Positions 34,463 through 44,900 of a stretch of 64,000 nt of DNA are shown here, piece by piece; within the stretch, counting starts at the first letter, position 1, and the number at the start of each line of letters is the position of its first letter. Both the position numbers and the translations under genes were made by a program. Source of the DNA: JAWXBG01 sp044375415 (GTDB lineage Bacteria > Bacteroidota > Bacteroidia > Flavobacteriales_D > Sanyastnellaceae); contig JBILMS010000009.1 of NCBI GenBank assembly GCA_044375415.1, forward strand, positions 8,154 through 72,153. The letters run 5' to 3'. The notes under the pieces were generated by a model that saw nothing but the letters and a program-made list of their open reading frames with translations, searched no databases and was not told the origin of the DNA.

Positions 34463-35113
34463 TTAAATAACCCACTTGTTGGCAATAGCCACGAAGTTGA
34501 CTATCAGACCCAAAGCAAAACCGGCGTAGACCTGACCGGGGGTATGAGCATCTAATTTTACCCTAGACCAGCCGGTAAGTCCGCTCATAAGAACACAACA
34601 CATGGCCATAAGCGTTACCTCAATATTGGGGTGAATCCGTTGCAAGGCCAAAAGTGTTCCAAAAACACCGCCTTGAGCCAACATATGCACCGAAATTTTC
34701 CAATAAAGATTGACGCCCAAGGAAAACACCAAAGACAAAATGATGGCAAGTATGAAACTAAAGGTTTCTCGTGGTAATTCCGGACCAAAAAGTCGGAGCA
34801 TTGTGTAAGAAACGACATAATAAAAAATAGTGAGCAAATAAGGCCCGAGCCTTTCACTTCGATTTTTGAGTTCAATGCTACTCAACATTCCAAATCGAAT
34901 CATAATGAGCATACTAAGTGCTGGGGCCAAAATATTTACAGCTAAAAGAAGCAAAATGAACTGATCTGCCTGACGTGTTACTACGTAAAAAGGATCGAGC
35001 CATCGCGTGAGCATATAAATGAGCATGGGCATCCACAACGGATGAAAAATTATCGAAATTGTCTTTGAGACAACCCCACCCTCTTTACTGTGGTATGTAA
35101 CCCTTGAGCTCAT
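34463..35113 (-). CDS. PAP2-type membrane phosphatase
   Basis: 216 residues with about six helices. The conserved C-terminal half carries KISVHMLAQGG and SGLTGWSRVKLDAHTPGQVYAG, matching the later PAP2 motifs (GHxxxxA-like and SRxxxxxHxxxQ): Arg and His of the second motif are present. The N-terminal KxxxxxxRP signature is not obvious (KNRSERLGP is the nearest). It probably dephosphorylates a lipid phosphate. It shares one base with the rpoN stop codon (TAATG), so it is coupled to sigma-54 expression. Confidence 0.8.
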   Translation of the reverse strand: MSSRVTYHSKEGGVVSKTISIIFHPLWMPMLIYMLTRWLDPFYVVTRQADQFILLLLAVNILAPALSMLIMIRFGMLSSIELKNRSERLGPYLLTIFYYVVSYTMLRLFGPELPRETFSFILAIILSLVFSLGVNLYWKISVHMLAQGGVFGTLLALQRIHPNIEVTLMAMCCVLMSGLTGWSRVKLDAHTPGQVYAGFALGLIVNFVAIANKWVI

Positions 35114-36582
35114 TATAATTCTTTTCTCAAACGAGCTACCGGAATATTGAGCTGTTCGCGGTATTTCGCAACTGTTCTTCTTGCAATGTTGTAACCCTTT
35201 TCTTTGAGCAATTTTGCAAGTCGGTCGTCTGTGAGGGGTTTCCGTTTTTGCTCTCCCTCAATTGCATCTTTGAGAATTTGTTTTACTTCTCTCGACGAAA
35301 CTTCTTCCCCTTCGTCGTTGCTTAAACTTTCGCTAAAAAAGTACTTGAGAAGATAGGTCGCGTATGGCGTTTGAATGTACTTACTGTTTGCCACCCTACT
35401 CACTGTCGAAATGTCCATTCCCACAATGTCTGCTATATCTTTTAAAATCATAGGACGGAGCTTCGTTTCATCACCCGAAAGGAAAAACTCTTTCTGATAA
35501 TTCACTATCGCTTGCATACAATAAAGCAATGTTTCGTTGCGCTGACGAATGGCGTCAATAAACCACTTTGCACCGTCTATTTTCTGCTTAACAAACATCA
35601 TCGCCTCTTTCTCCTTGTTGTCCTTGCTCTTGGTCTTGGCGTAATGGTCGAGCATTTCGCGGTACTCCCTGCTAATTTTTAGTTCGGGAGCATTTTTACC
35701 GTTCAGCGAAAGTTTTAAGGATTCATCTTCTACCTGTAATAAAAAGTCGGGGATAACGTGTTGAACAATCCCTTTAGACTCTTGCATACTATTACCCGGT
35801 TTCGGATTGAGATGAAGAATAAACTCTATAGCAGGTTTCAATTCTTCCTCCGAAATATCAAGACGCTTTGCTATTTTTTCGTAGTGTTTTTTTGTGAACT
35901 CATCAAAATATTTCGAAATGATAAGTTCTGCCATGTCAGAGTCGTCATCCATAATTTCCGTACGCCGAATCTGAATAAGAAGACATTCCTTCAGATCCCT
36001 TGCACCAATGCCCGCGGGATCTAGGTCTTGTATTACTCGAAGTACTTCTTCCAGTTCCTCTGAAGTTGTGGAAATGTTTTGGGAGAATGCCAAATCATTT
36101 ACGATGGCCGGAATTTCTCGTCGGAGGTATCCGCTTTCATCCAAATTTCCTATCAAATATTCCGCAAGGCTGACCTGCCTTTCATCCATATTTCTCAAAC
36201 CAAGTTGAGAAAACAATAAATCCTGAAAACTCCTTCCTGCGCCCAGCGGACTTTCTTTGTCGTCGTCGTCGGAGCTATTGTTATTTGCGTATAATTTATA
36301 ATCCGGAGTGTCTTCATCGAAGTACTCACTCAAATCTATTTCATCGCTGTTGTCGTTGTCGTTATTGTCTCCCTCATCCTGATCTCCCGAATTGTCATCT
36401 TGCGATTTATCATCGTCCTCGTCTTCAGAATCACTGCCCTCTTCCAATGCAGGGTTGGATTCCATTTCCTCCTTGATTCGTTGCTCAAGTTCCATGGTAG
36501 GAATTTGCAGCATTTTCATCAATTGAATTTGCTGCGGTGATAATTTCTGTTGGAGCTTGTGCTGTAATGATTGCTTGAGCAT
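35113..36582 (-). CDS. rpoN: RNA polymerase sigma-54 factor
   Basis: 489 residues. Region I at the N-terminus is Gln/Leu-rich (LQQKLSPQQIQLMKMLQIP). Region II is a long acidic stretch of Asp/Asn/Ser (about 50-110). Core-binding and DNA-binding regions follow, with DISTVSRVANSKYIQTPYA (helix-turn-helix) and the RpoN box ARRTVAKYREQLNIP near the C-terminus. It directs RNA polymerase to -24/-12 promoters with an AAA+ activator; no activator gene lies in this window. A candidate target promoter is that of dnaK at 57.5 kb. Confidence 0.95.
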   Translation of the reverse strand: MLKQSLQHKLQQKLSPQQIQLMKMLQIPTMELEQRIKEEMESNPALEEGSDSEDEDDDKSQDDNSGDQDEGDNNDNDNSDEIDLSEYFDEDTPDYKLYANNNSSDDDDKESPLGAGRSFQDLLFSQLGLRNMDERQVSLAEYLIGNLDESGYLRREIPAIVNDLAFSQNISTTSEELEEVLRVIQDLDPAGIGARDLKECLLIQIRRTEIMDDDSDMAELIISKYFDEFTKKHYEKIAKRLDISEEELKPAIEFILHLNPKPGNSMQESKGIVQHVIPDFLLQVEDESLKLSLNGKNAPELKISREYREMLDHYAKTKSKDNKEKEAMMFVKQKIDGAKWFIDAIRQRNETLLYCMQAIVNYQKEFFLSGDETKLRPMILKDIADIVGMDISTVSRVANSKYIQTPYATYLLKYFFSESLSNDEGEEVSSREVKQILKDAIEGEQKRKPLTDDRLAKLLKEKGYNIARRTVAKYREQLNIPVARLRKEL

Positions 36583-36605
36583 ATTCCTTCTTCTCTTTTA
36601 CCTCC

Positions 36606-36637
36606 CAAAAATAGTTGATCCGGGGGACTCTTTCAAA
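36606..36637 (-). promoter_or_regulatory. rpoN promoter (TTTG-N20-TATTTTTG)
   Basis: Minus strand TATTTTTG (36606-36613) preceded by TTTG (36634-36637) with a 20-nt spacer. It lies in the 59-bp gap after asnS, so rpoN has its own primary-sigma promoter. A purine-rich AAGAAGG lies just ahead of the ATG. Confidence 0.65.
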
Positions 36638-36641
36638 TTTC

Positions 36642-38069
36642 TCAGAACTCTGCGTTAAGGGGTGTTCGCGGAAATGGGATTACATCTCTGATATTCTGCA
36701 TGCCACTTACAAACATTACCAAGCGCTCGAAACCTAGACCGAATCCGGCATGTGTGCATGTTCCGAATTTTCGCGTTTCGAGATACCACCAAATACTTTC
36801 CTGAGGTATGTGAAACTGCTCACACTTTTCTAAGAGGACATCGTATCGCTCCTCTCTTTGGCTACCTCCAATTATTTCTCCTATTCCCGGAACCAAAATA
36901 TCCATAGCCGCAACCGTTTTCCCATCTTCATTCAGGCGCATATAAAATGCCTTTATCGCGGCCGGATATCCTGTAATAATAACCGGTTTTTGAAAGTGCT
37001 TTTCTACAAGGTAACGTTCGTGTTCGCTCTGTAAATCAATTCCCCATTCTACAGGGTACTTGAATTTTTTCTTTTTATAATGCGGTGAATCAAGCAAAAT
37101 CTGAATAGCCTCGGTATAAGTAATTCGCTCAAATGGATTGCTTACAACCATGTCTAGTCTAGACAGAAGTGGCATACTCTGACGCTCATCCACCGGCTTA
37201 AGCTTATCCTCATTTGTTTCTCGATCCTGAAGAAATTCCAGGTCTTCGAGACAATGTTCCAAAGCATAGGAAATGCAATAACGTAGGAAGTCCTCCGCCA
37301 AATCCATATTTGCGACTATATCATTGAAAGCTACTTCCGGTTCGATCATCCAGAACTCTGCAAGGTGTCTGCTTGTATTGCTGTTTTCAGCCCTAAAGGT
37401 TGGGCCAAACGTGTAAACTTTGCTCAAGGCCAATGCGGCCAATTCGGCTTCTAGTTGACCACTTACCGTAAGATGGGTTGGTTTGCCGAAAAAATCAAGG
37501 CTGTCATCTACTTCACCCTTTTTGGCAATTTCATTCAGGTCTAATGAGGTAACACGAAACATCTCTCCTGCACCTTCTGCATCGCTTCCTGTTATGATAG
37601 GAGCATGCAAATTGAAAAAACCGTGATCGTTAAAATACTTATGGATAGCATACGACAGATGATGACGAAGACGAAAAACAGCTCCAAACGTATTTGTTCT
37701 AAAACGAAGGTGTGCTTTTTCACGCAAAAAATCGAGGGTATGCCTCTTCATCTGTATAGGAAACTCATTTGGATCACAATCTCCAAGAATTTCGAGGTCA
37801 TCGCAAACCAACTCTACTGCCTGTCCTTTGCCTTGAGAAGTTTTTAGCATTCCTCGAGCGCTGATACTGGTACCGGTATTAATTCTTTTCAAAACGCTTT
37901 CATCATACTGGTCGAGTTTGATTACAACTTGAAGGGTATTCACCGTAGTTCCATCGCTAAGTGCGATAAACTGGTTATTGCGGAATGTTCTTACCCAGCC
38001 TTTAACCGTGATTTCTTGGTCAACAGGTTGCCGTTTCAGAACCTGCAAAATGTCTGTATGTTGTGCCAT
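36642..38069 (-). CDS. asnS: Asparaginyl-tRNA synthetase
   Basis: 475 residues, class IIb. An N-terminal OB-fold (KGWVRTFRNNQFIALSDG) precedes the catalytic domain: motif 2 FGPTFRAENSNTSRHLAEFWMIEPE and motif 3 GFGLGFERLVMFV. FRAENSNTSRHLAEF distinguishes AsnRS from AspRS. It charges tRNA-Asn with asparagine. A candidate -7 element TAATTTCG (minus strand, 38122-38129) and a small CCGAC/GTCGG hairpin (38090-38110) lie in its leader; the hairpin is weak evidence for regulation. Confidence 0.96.
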   Translation of the reverse strand: MAQHTDILQVLKRQPVDQEITVKGWVRTFRNNQFIALSDGTTVNTLQVVIKLDQYDESVLKRINTGTSISARGMLKTSQGKGQAVELVCDDLEILGDCDPNEFPIQMKRHTLDFLREKAHLRFRTNTFGAVFRLRHHLSYAIHKYFNDHGFFNLHAPIITGSDAEGAGEMFRVTSLDLNEIAKKGEVDDSLDFFGKPTHLTVSGQLEAELAALALSKVYTFGPTFRAENSNTSRHLAEFWMIEPEVAFNDIVANMDLAEDFLRYCISYALEHCLEDLEFLQDRETNEDKLKPVDERQSMPLLSRLDMVVSNPFERITYTEAIQILLDSPHYKKKKFKYPVEWGIDLQSEHERYLVEKHFQKPVIITGYPAAIKAFYMRLNEDGKTVAAMDILVPGIGEIIGGSQREERYDVLLEKCEQFHIPQESIWWYLETRKFGTCTHAGFGLGFERLVMFVSGMQNIRDVIPFPRTPLNAEF

Positions 38070-38174
38070 CGTTTAAAAATTAGTTCAGACCGACAACTAC
38101 TATAAGTCGGATAAGAGCGCGCGAAATTAGGGGATAATAGGGAAAAGAAGGAATGCCGGTCAAGCAGATTTTGA

Positions 38175-38888
38175 TCATCCCGCGAATTCCGTCATTCGGA
38201 TGGGAGTGTTCAATGTGTCGCTTTCCAGAACACCATCGCGTAATCTCACAATGCGGTGGGCATGTCGGGCTATATCCTCTTCGTGTGTTACTACTATTAT
38301 TGTATTTCCTTGATCGTGAATCTCCTGAAACAATCGCATGATTTCATAACTCGTCTTGGTATCGAGATTCCCGGTAGGTTCGTCTGCTAAAATGATGGAT
38401 GGCCTGTTTACTAAAGCTCTTGCTACCGCTACTCTTTGACGCTGCCCCCCCGATAATTCATTGGGTTTATGTGTCATTCGGTCACCTAATCCAACCTGTG
38501 TCAATACTTCGGTTGCACGTATGTTTCTCTGTTCTTTTGCTATTCCGGCATAAACAAGAGGCAGCGCAACGTTTTCCAATGCCGTGTATCGAGGCAAAAG
38601 ATTAAAGGTTTGAAATACGAATCCAATTTCTTTGTTTCTTATTTCCGCGAGTTGATTATCTGTTAAACCCGCCACATTCGGACCATTCAAGAAGTAATTG
38701 CCTTCGGTGGGTGTGTCAAGGCAACCTATAATATTCATCAAGGTACTTTTGCCGCTTCCGGATGGACCCATTAAAGCCACATACTCATTTTTGCCCACAT
38801 TAAGATTGACACCATTCAAGGCTTTAACCGTCTCGTGACCAATGGTGTACCACTTCTTGAGATCTTGAATGGTAATAATCGGATTCAT
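38175..38888 (-). CDS. ABC transporter ATPase, LolD/MacB type
   Basis: 237 residues, a stand-alone ATPase. Walker A GPSGSGKSTLM, Q-loop FVFQTFNLLP, signature LSGGQRQRVAVARAL, Walker B IILADEPTGNLD, then VVTHEEDIARHAHRIVRL. The sequence groups with ATPases of FtsX/MacB-like permeases (lipoprotein release, macrolide export, antimicrobial-peptide resistance). No permease gene is adjacent, so it must pair with one elsewhere. Confidence 0.9.
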   Translation of the reverse strand: MNPIITIQDLKKWYTIGHETVKALNGVNLNVGKNEYVALMGPSGSGKSTLMNIIGCLDTPTEGNYFLNGPNVAGLTDNQLAEIRNKEIGFVFQTFNLLPRYTALENVALPLVYAGIAKEQRNIRATEVLTQVGLGDRMTHKPNELSGGQRQRVAVARALVNRPSIILADEPTGNLDTKTSYEIMRLFQEIHDQGNTIIVVTHEEDIARHAHRIVRLRDGVLESDTLNTPIRMTEFAG

Positions 38889-38892
38889 GCTT

Positions 38893-38900
38893 CAAATGTA
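38893..38900 (-). promoter_or_regulatory. -7 element, near-leaderless
   Basis: Minus strand TACATTTG ends 4 nt before the ATG of the ABC ATPase gene, giving TACATTTGAAGCATG. The arrangement is the same as upstream of the CotH gene (TACATTTGAATTATG). Confidence 0.55.
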
Positions 38901-39033
38901 TTCCTTTCGAATCATATACATTTTCCTTCCATCAACTTTATAGCCCTTTTAAATACAACTTCTACCCTAACATGAGTGTCCATTGAATAATTGGCTATAT
39001 TGCAAAGCCTTTAAACCTTCATTAAATACTACC

Positions 39034-41859
39034 ATGAAATCACTTCGACTTCATCTTTCCGTTTTGTTTTTGGCAATCTCCACGTTCTCGTGGTCGCAAC
39101 TCATTGTAAACAATGCAACCAATGCAGTAGCTGCTGTAGAGAATTTCCTATTGGGAGAGGGAATCATAGCAACAGACATTACGTATGTTGGAAATAACGA
39201 CCAAATTGCATCTTTCAGCTGTACAAACTGCAACTTGGGAATCAGTTCCGGTGTTGTAATGAGCTCCGGTAATGCGAGTACTGCATCGGGACCAAATAAT
39301 AACGGCGCTATTTCGAATTCCTATACGAATACTTCGGATGTCGATTTGGCTTTACTCAGCGGGAACTCATTGAACGACGCTTGTATTTTGGAATTTGATT
39401 TTATACCGGTAGGTGACAGTCTTATATTTAAGTATGTATTCGGTTCAGATGAATATCCGGAATATACCAATTCAGGTTTTAATGATGCGTTCGGATTTTT
39501 CTTAAGTGGGCCCGGAATAGATGGTCCTTATTCGAACGATGCTATCAACATTGCACTTATTCCCGGCACAACTTTACCTGTGACAATCAACAACGTTAAT
39601 AACGGGGGTGATGGTATAAATGGTCCATGTGAATATTGCGCCTATTATGTTCACAATGGCAATGGAGCGTCTGCCCCGTACAATACGGGTTCCTATTATA
39701 TTCAGCCCGATGGTTTTACTGCTGTACTCTCTGCAAATGCTTCTGTTCAGTGCGGACAAACCTATCATATTAAACTGGCTATTGCCGATGCGGGCGACTC
39801 GAGCTTCAACTCATGGGTTTTCTTGGAAGCCGGTTCTTTTGAAAGTAATGAACTCGGACTTGCCTTCGAAACACCGGAAATATCACCTTCCGATACTGTA
39901 GCTTTCGAAGGTTGTTTAGGTGCCAATATTATCCTCAGCAGACCGGCATCCCAAGACTATGAACAAACCTACCTACTCGAAATTAGTGGTAGTGCGGAAA
40001 ACGGCATCGACTACGAGACTATCAGCGATGTAGTCTTTTTTGGAGAAGGAGTTCAAGAAGTTGAAATTCCATTGATTGCTATTCAAGACGGAGTTACCGA
40101 AGGCTTGGAAGATATCATCATCATCATTTCGTCGTCTGTTTCCTGCGGTTCGGACGACACTCTTCAATTTTATATCGACGAATTACCTCCTATGACTTCC
40201 CTCATTCAAGATCAAACGATAGAATGTGGAGAATCTGCAACGCTTACTGTCAATATCAATGGTGGTTATGGAACCTATAGCGTAGTTTGGAATACCGGTG
40301 AGGTTGGAAATCCGCTTGTGGTAAGTCCGCAAACACAAACCACATACTTCTACACAGCCAGCGACACGTGCAGCACGACACCATCAAACGGATCCGTTAC
40401 TGTCAGTTTTGTGGATTATCCTCCCATTATTGCAGACGCAGGACCTGATCAAGAATTTAGTTGTCTGGAAAACTTATTGGTGACTCCCAATGTCGAAGGA
40501 GGTTCCGGTGAATACACCTACGAATGGATTGTAAATGGTGAATCAGTTTCTTTAGAAGAAGTTTTAAATTTTTCAACCGATGACGCCGGCACTGCAACTG
40601 TAATTGTAACAGACGAATGCCTTGAAACAGGTTCAGACGAAATGCAATTCAGCTTTCCACCGGTACCCGTTTTGGTAGATTTGGGTGAGGACTTCGATGT
40701 TACTTGCCTCGACATTACTTCACTTGACGCCAATTCTAATGGCGGTATTGGTAGCTACTCCTACGAATGGCAGGTGGAAGGACAGGATGCAGGAAACGGT
40801 AATCCATTCGAAATACAAGTAGCCACTGAAACTACCATTTCTGTTACCGTCACGGATGCATGCGAAAATGTAGGTACAGATGAAATAACTTTGAGTGTTC
40901 CTCCTGTGCCAATTGATGTTCTTGTCGATAATAGTATAAGCACCAATTGCATCTCTGACTTCAATCTGAGCGCAGGAGGTTCAGGAGGGGTTGGCTCATA
41001 TTCCTACGAATGGACCTTCAATGGGGCCGTTTTAAGCACAACCAACCAATTGACATACGACACAAATGTTCCAATCAATATTTTAATTACAGTTAATGAT
41101 GAATGTGGAAATAGCTCTACCGAAACGGTTGTTGTGAGTATGCCTTCAGTTCCTGTCTTTGTTAATGTTCCACAGGGTCAAACCATTTGCCAAGGTGAAA
41201 CTATCGAATTGCAGGGAAGCGGTTCCGGTGGTCTTGGTCAATTGGAATATGAATGGATTGATGTGGCCGAATCAAGCAGCGTTGAAGTGACTCCTCAAGA
41301 GTCCTCCATATATGTTCTTCAAGTTACGGACGAATGTGGAAATACCAATTCCGGTCAGGTAAATATAAACGTGCTCGTAGCTGATGAGCCTTTTACTATG
41401 ATAGATGATTTCGACTTATGTTTTGGTGTTACCTCCGGTATTATTGTTAGCGGTGGAATACCTCCATACGAATTCACGTATTCCTTTGACACCCTTTCTT
41501 ACGTGCCCGACGCTCGGTTTTTAGCAGAAATGCTGGGAGACGTAACCATATACGTAAATGACCAATGTTTTGGAGAAGGATCCGTAGATATTCATATTGA
41601 GCAATGCAGCATTTTTATCCCGAACATCTTCACTCCAAATATGGATGATAAGAATGCTACATTCTGGATTGAAGGCCTTTTTGGTTTTCCGAATAGTGCA
41701 CTCACGGTTTATAATCGCTGGGGAGGAGAGGTTTATCATTCCGACGATTATTCCGGCAATTGGGATGGCGACGATCTGCCTTCGGGAACTTATTATTATG
41801 TTCTCAATCGTTCGGATGGTGAAGACTTTAGTGGTTATGTGCACATTTCGAAGGACTAG
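39034..41859 (+). CDS. Choice-of-anchor-L surface protein 1, T9SS type B
   Basis: 941 residues from the ATG at 39034, which starts a normal signal peptide (MKSLRLHLSVLFLAISTFSWSQ); the in-frame TTG at 38983 is rejected. Residues ~25-270 form a choice-of-anchor-L domain: FLLGEGI, SSGVVMSSGN, FKYVFGSDEYPEYTNSGFND, FGFFLSGPGI, IKLAIADAGD, VFLEAGSF. Then come five or six Ig/SprB-like repeats, each with a GG(x)GxYxYxW motif, and a final type B (gliding-motility-associated) sorting domain: FIPNIFTPNMDD, LTVYNRWGGEVYHS, LPSGTYYYVLN. It is predicted as a long cell-surface adhesin. First of three tandem paralogs. Confidence 0.9.
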   Translation: MKSLRLHLSVLFLAISTFSWSQLIVNNATNAVAAVENFLLGEGIIATDITYVGNNDQIASFSCTNCNLGISSGVVMSSGNASTASGPNNNGAISNSYTNTSDVDLALLSGNSLNDACILEFDFIPVGDSLIFKYVFGSDEYPEYTNSGFNDAFGFFLSGPGIDGPYSNDAINIALIPGTTLPVTINNVNNGGDGINGPCEYCAYYVHNGNGASAPYNTGSYYIQPDGFTAVLSANASVQCGQTYHIKLAIADAGDSSFNSWVFLEAGSFESNELGLAFETPEISPSDTVAFEGCLGANIILSRPASQDYEQTYLLEISGSAENGIDYETISDVVFFGEGVQEVEIPLIAIQDGVTEGLEDIIIIISSSVSCGSDDTLQFYIDELPPMTSLIQDQTIECGESATLTVNINGGYGTYSVVWNTGEVGNPLVVSPQTQTTYFYTASDTCSTTPSNGSVTVSFVDYPPIIADAGPDQEFSCLENLLVTPNVEGGSGEYTYEWIVNGESVSLEEVLNFSTDDAGTATVIVTDECLETGSDEMQFSFPPVPVLVDLGEDFDVTCLDITSLDANSNGGIGSYSYEWQVEGQDAGNGNPFEIQVATETTISVTVTDACENVGTDEITLSVPPVPIDVLVDNSISTNCISDFNLSAGGSGGVGSYSYEWTFNGAVLSTTNQLTYDTNVPINILITVNDECGNSSTETVVVSMPSVPVFVNVPQGQTICQGETIELQGSGSGGLGQLEYEWIDVAESSSVEVTPQESSIYVLQVTDECGNTNSGQVNINVLVADEPFTMIDDFDLCFGVTSGIIVSGGIPPYEFTYSFDTLSYVPDARFLAEMLGDVTIYVNDQCFGEGSVDIHIEQCSIFIPNIFTPNMDDKNATFWIEGLFGFPNSALTVYNRWGGEVYHSDDYSGNWDGDDLPSGTYYYVLNRSDGEDFSGYVHISKD

Positions 41860-41982
41860 TTTCCTCTCATGAATGGGATACGGTTCAACCGAATAATCGG
41901 CAGATGAAGGCAACGCATGGAGTTTTTCCGTATTTTAGCACGCCCGAACCTTCAACAAAACGATTTTGTTTAACCAAAGATC

Positions 41983-44900
41983 ATGAAACTAACTGCATGT
42001 TTGATGATGTCAGCTGTACTTCTACTGGCTCCTCTTCGCTCTATATCGCAGCTTTTTATTGACAATACTGTTAATGCAACGGATGGCGTGCAATCGGTGC
42101 TTCTTGGCAACGGTGTAACTGCCTCCGGAATTTCTTTTGCAGGAGCCTCCGAACAAATTGGCTCTTTTACATGCACCGGATGTAACCTGGGTATAGGCAC
42201 CGGGCTCTTAATGGGAAGCGGAAATGTGGATGGTGCCCCGGGCCCCAATAGCAGCGGATCCAATTCCCTGACCCCATCTTCCGGTTGGGGGGCCAGTGAT
42301 CCGGATTTAGCCCTTCTCAGTGGTTTCGGTCTGAATGATGCGGCAGTTCTCCAATTTGATTTTATTCCCACAGGGGATAGTCTCGTTTTTCAATATGTTT
42401 TTGGCTCAGACGAATATCCTGAATACTCTAATTCGGGTTTCAATGATGCTTTTGGATTTTTTCTAAGTGGTCCGGGTATTAGCGGACCATACTCTAATGG
42501 AGCTCAAAACATAGCTCTCATCCCGGGAACCTCATTACCCGTAACCATTAATAACCTTAACAACGGAGGCGCGGGAACAGGGCCATGCGAATACTGTGAA
42601 TATTACATTCACAATGGCAACGGCGGTGGTTCAAGCAATCTAGCTATCGAATGTGATGGTTTTACAACCGTTCTGACTGCATATGCATCAGTTCAATGTG
42701 GAGAAACGTATCATATTAAACTTGCCATTGCTGATGCCGGAGATACCGGTTTTGATTCGTTTGTGTTTCTGGAGGCTGGTAGTTTCTCCAGCAACCAAGT
42801 TCAACTTACCTATACTCCTCCTGCTATTTCTCCCGATCAAAGCAGTTTGTATGAAGGTTGCCTTCAATCTACTATTGATTTCGAAAGGCCATCGTCGCAA
42901 GCAGGTGAGGCAGTTTACGAAGTGATCGTTTCGGGGGCTGCAGTAAATGGACTTGACTACACTTACATCCCGGATTCACTTTATTTTGCCGCCGGTCAAC
43001 AGGAAGTATCCATCAACATAGAAGCCTTTATTGACGCCATTCCCGAAGGTTCGGAAAGCATCACAATTACCGTTATGGGTCTTTCTGTATGTTCTTTATC
43101 CGATGATTCGGTTACATACACATTTAATATTTCCGACATTCCGGCATTGGATGTGTCCATTCCCGATGTACTCATTAATTGCGGCGAAACCGCTGTTTTA
43201 GAACCACAGATTTCGGGTGGATTCGGTTATTATGAAATTGATTGGGGTACAGGGTCACAGGATTTCATGATAGAAGTGAGTCCGAATGATCCTCAGTCCT
43301 ACCCTTTTACTATAAGTGATACATGTAATGTGGAGCCTTTTCTGGGACTTGCCAATGTGATTTTCCCGGACTATGCGCCTATTTCAGTGGATATCGGAAG
43401 CGATCAAATTCTCTCGTGCCTCGATCCACTCATCGTTTCGTCTATCGTAAGTGGTGGCTACGGAACCTACACATACAATTGGGAAGTAAATGGAGATTTT
43501 GTATCCGATCTCACAAGTATAAGTTATCTGACCGACGATGCCGGAGATGTAACTCTAACGATCACGGATATTTGCGATGAAACGGGGACAGATGTTTTAA
43601 ATTTTTCTTTTCCCGCTGTACCTGTAATTGTTGATCTCGGGCCTGATTTTGATGTAACTTGCATGGATGTCGCCAACCTAAGTGCTCAGGTGAGTGGAGG
43701 TATCGGAACCTATACCTATTCTTGGACTTCACCTGAAGACAACTATGGTACAAACACGAACATCAACGTCCAGATTGATGAAGAAACACCCATAACATTA
43801 ACTGTACAAGACCAATGTGAAAATGTTGGTTCAGATGAAATTATTCTCGATGTCCCGGCTGTGCCCATTTCGCTCGACTTAGGTGCCGATCTAACGGTTA
43901 CATGTTTAGATCAAAACCTCATAGAGCCCCAAATTTCAGGTGGTGTAGGGTCATATACTTATTCTTGGTCCACAGAATACGGGGTTGAAAGTCTCGACCC
44001 AACCTACCTTCTTCAAACAGATGAAGATATTGTTCTTGCCCTTGATGTTGAAGATGAGTGTGGAAATGAAACCAGTGATGCAATAACGGTTGCCGTTCCT
44101 CAAGTATCTATTCAACTGGATCTTGGCCCGGATCTAACTGTCGGATGCGCTGACATTATTCCAATGAATCCAACCATCGACGGAGGAGTTGGAACCTACA
44201 GCTACTCTTGGACATTGGCTGGCGTAGTTGTGAGTTTGGATGATGACTTCAATTTGCAAGTTGAAAGTGATTCGTACCTCGGACTTTCTATTGAAGATCA
44301 ATGTGGAAATACATCGTACGCCGAAATTTCTATTTCGGTGCCGCCGGTTCCCGTAAACGTTGACCTAGGGCCTGATTTGGTCGTTACTTGTCTCGATGAA
44401 ACACTATTGCTGCCATCTGTAAGTGGCGGTGTAGGTTCTTATTCTTATCAGTGGGTATTCCAGGATTTACAAATTGGAAATGAATCATCTCAGAATTTTC
44501 AAACTGCCGTCAATTCAAATGTGACTGTCATAGTAGAAGATGAGTGTGGCAATGTCAATTCAGATGTAATTGGAATAGCAGTTCCGCCGGTGCCTTTGTA
44601 TGTTTCATTGAACACAGCTGATACTGCCATTTGCATTGGAGAAAGTATAGATCTTGAAGTGTTTTCTGCCGGTGGTGTAGGCGAATACTCTTATCAATGG
44701 AACCCTAATTATGGTAGTTTATCCTCTCTTTCCGATATTCCGCAATCTAGCACCACTTATGTGGTAACCGTTTCGGATGAATGCGGAAACTCCTCGCAAA
44801 CAAACGTATATGTTGGTGTCGAAGACGTAACGCCTGCATTTATGGTAGATTACATTGGTGATTGGGGTATACAATTAGATAACGTTAGTGTAGATGCAGT

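Noticed and set aside
36600..38200. T-box or riboswitch in front of asnS
   Set aside because: Only a 5-bp CCGAC/GTCGG hairpin is present; no T-box, specifier or antiterminator features, and T-boxes are not typical of this phylum.
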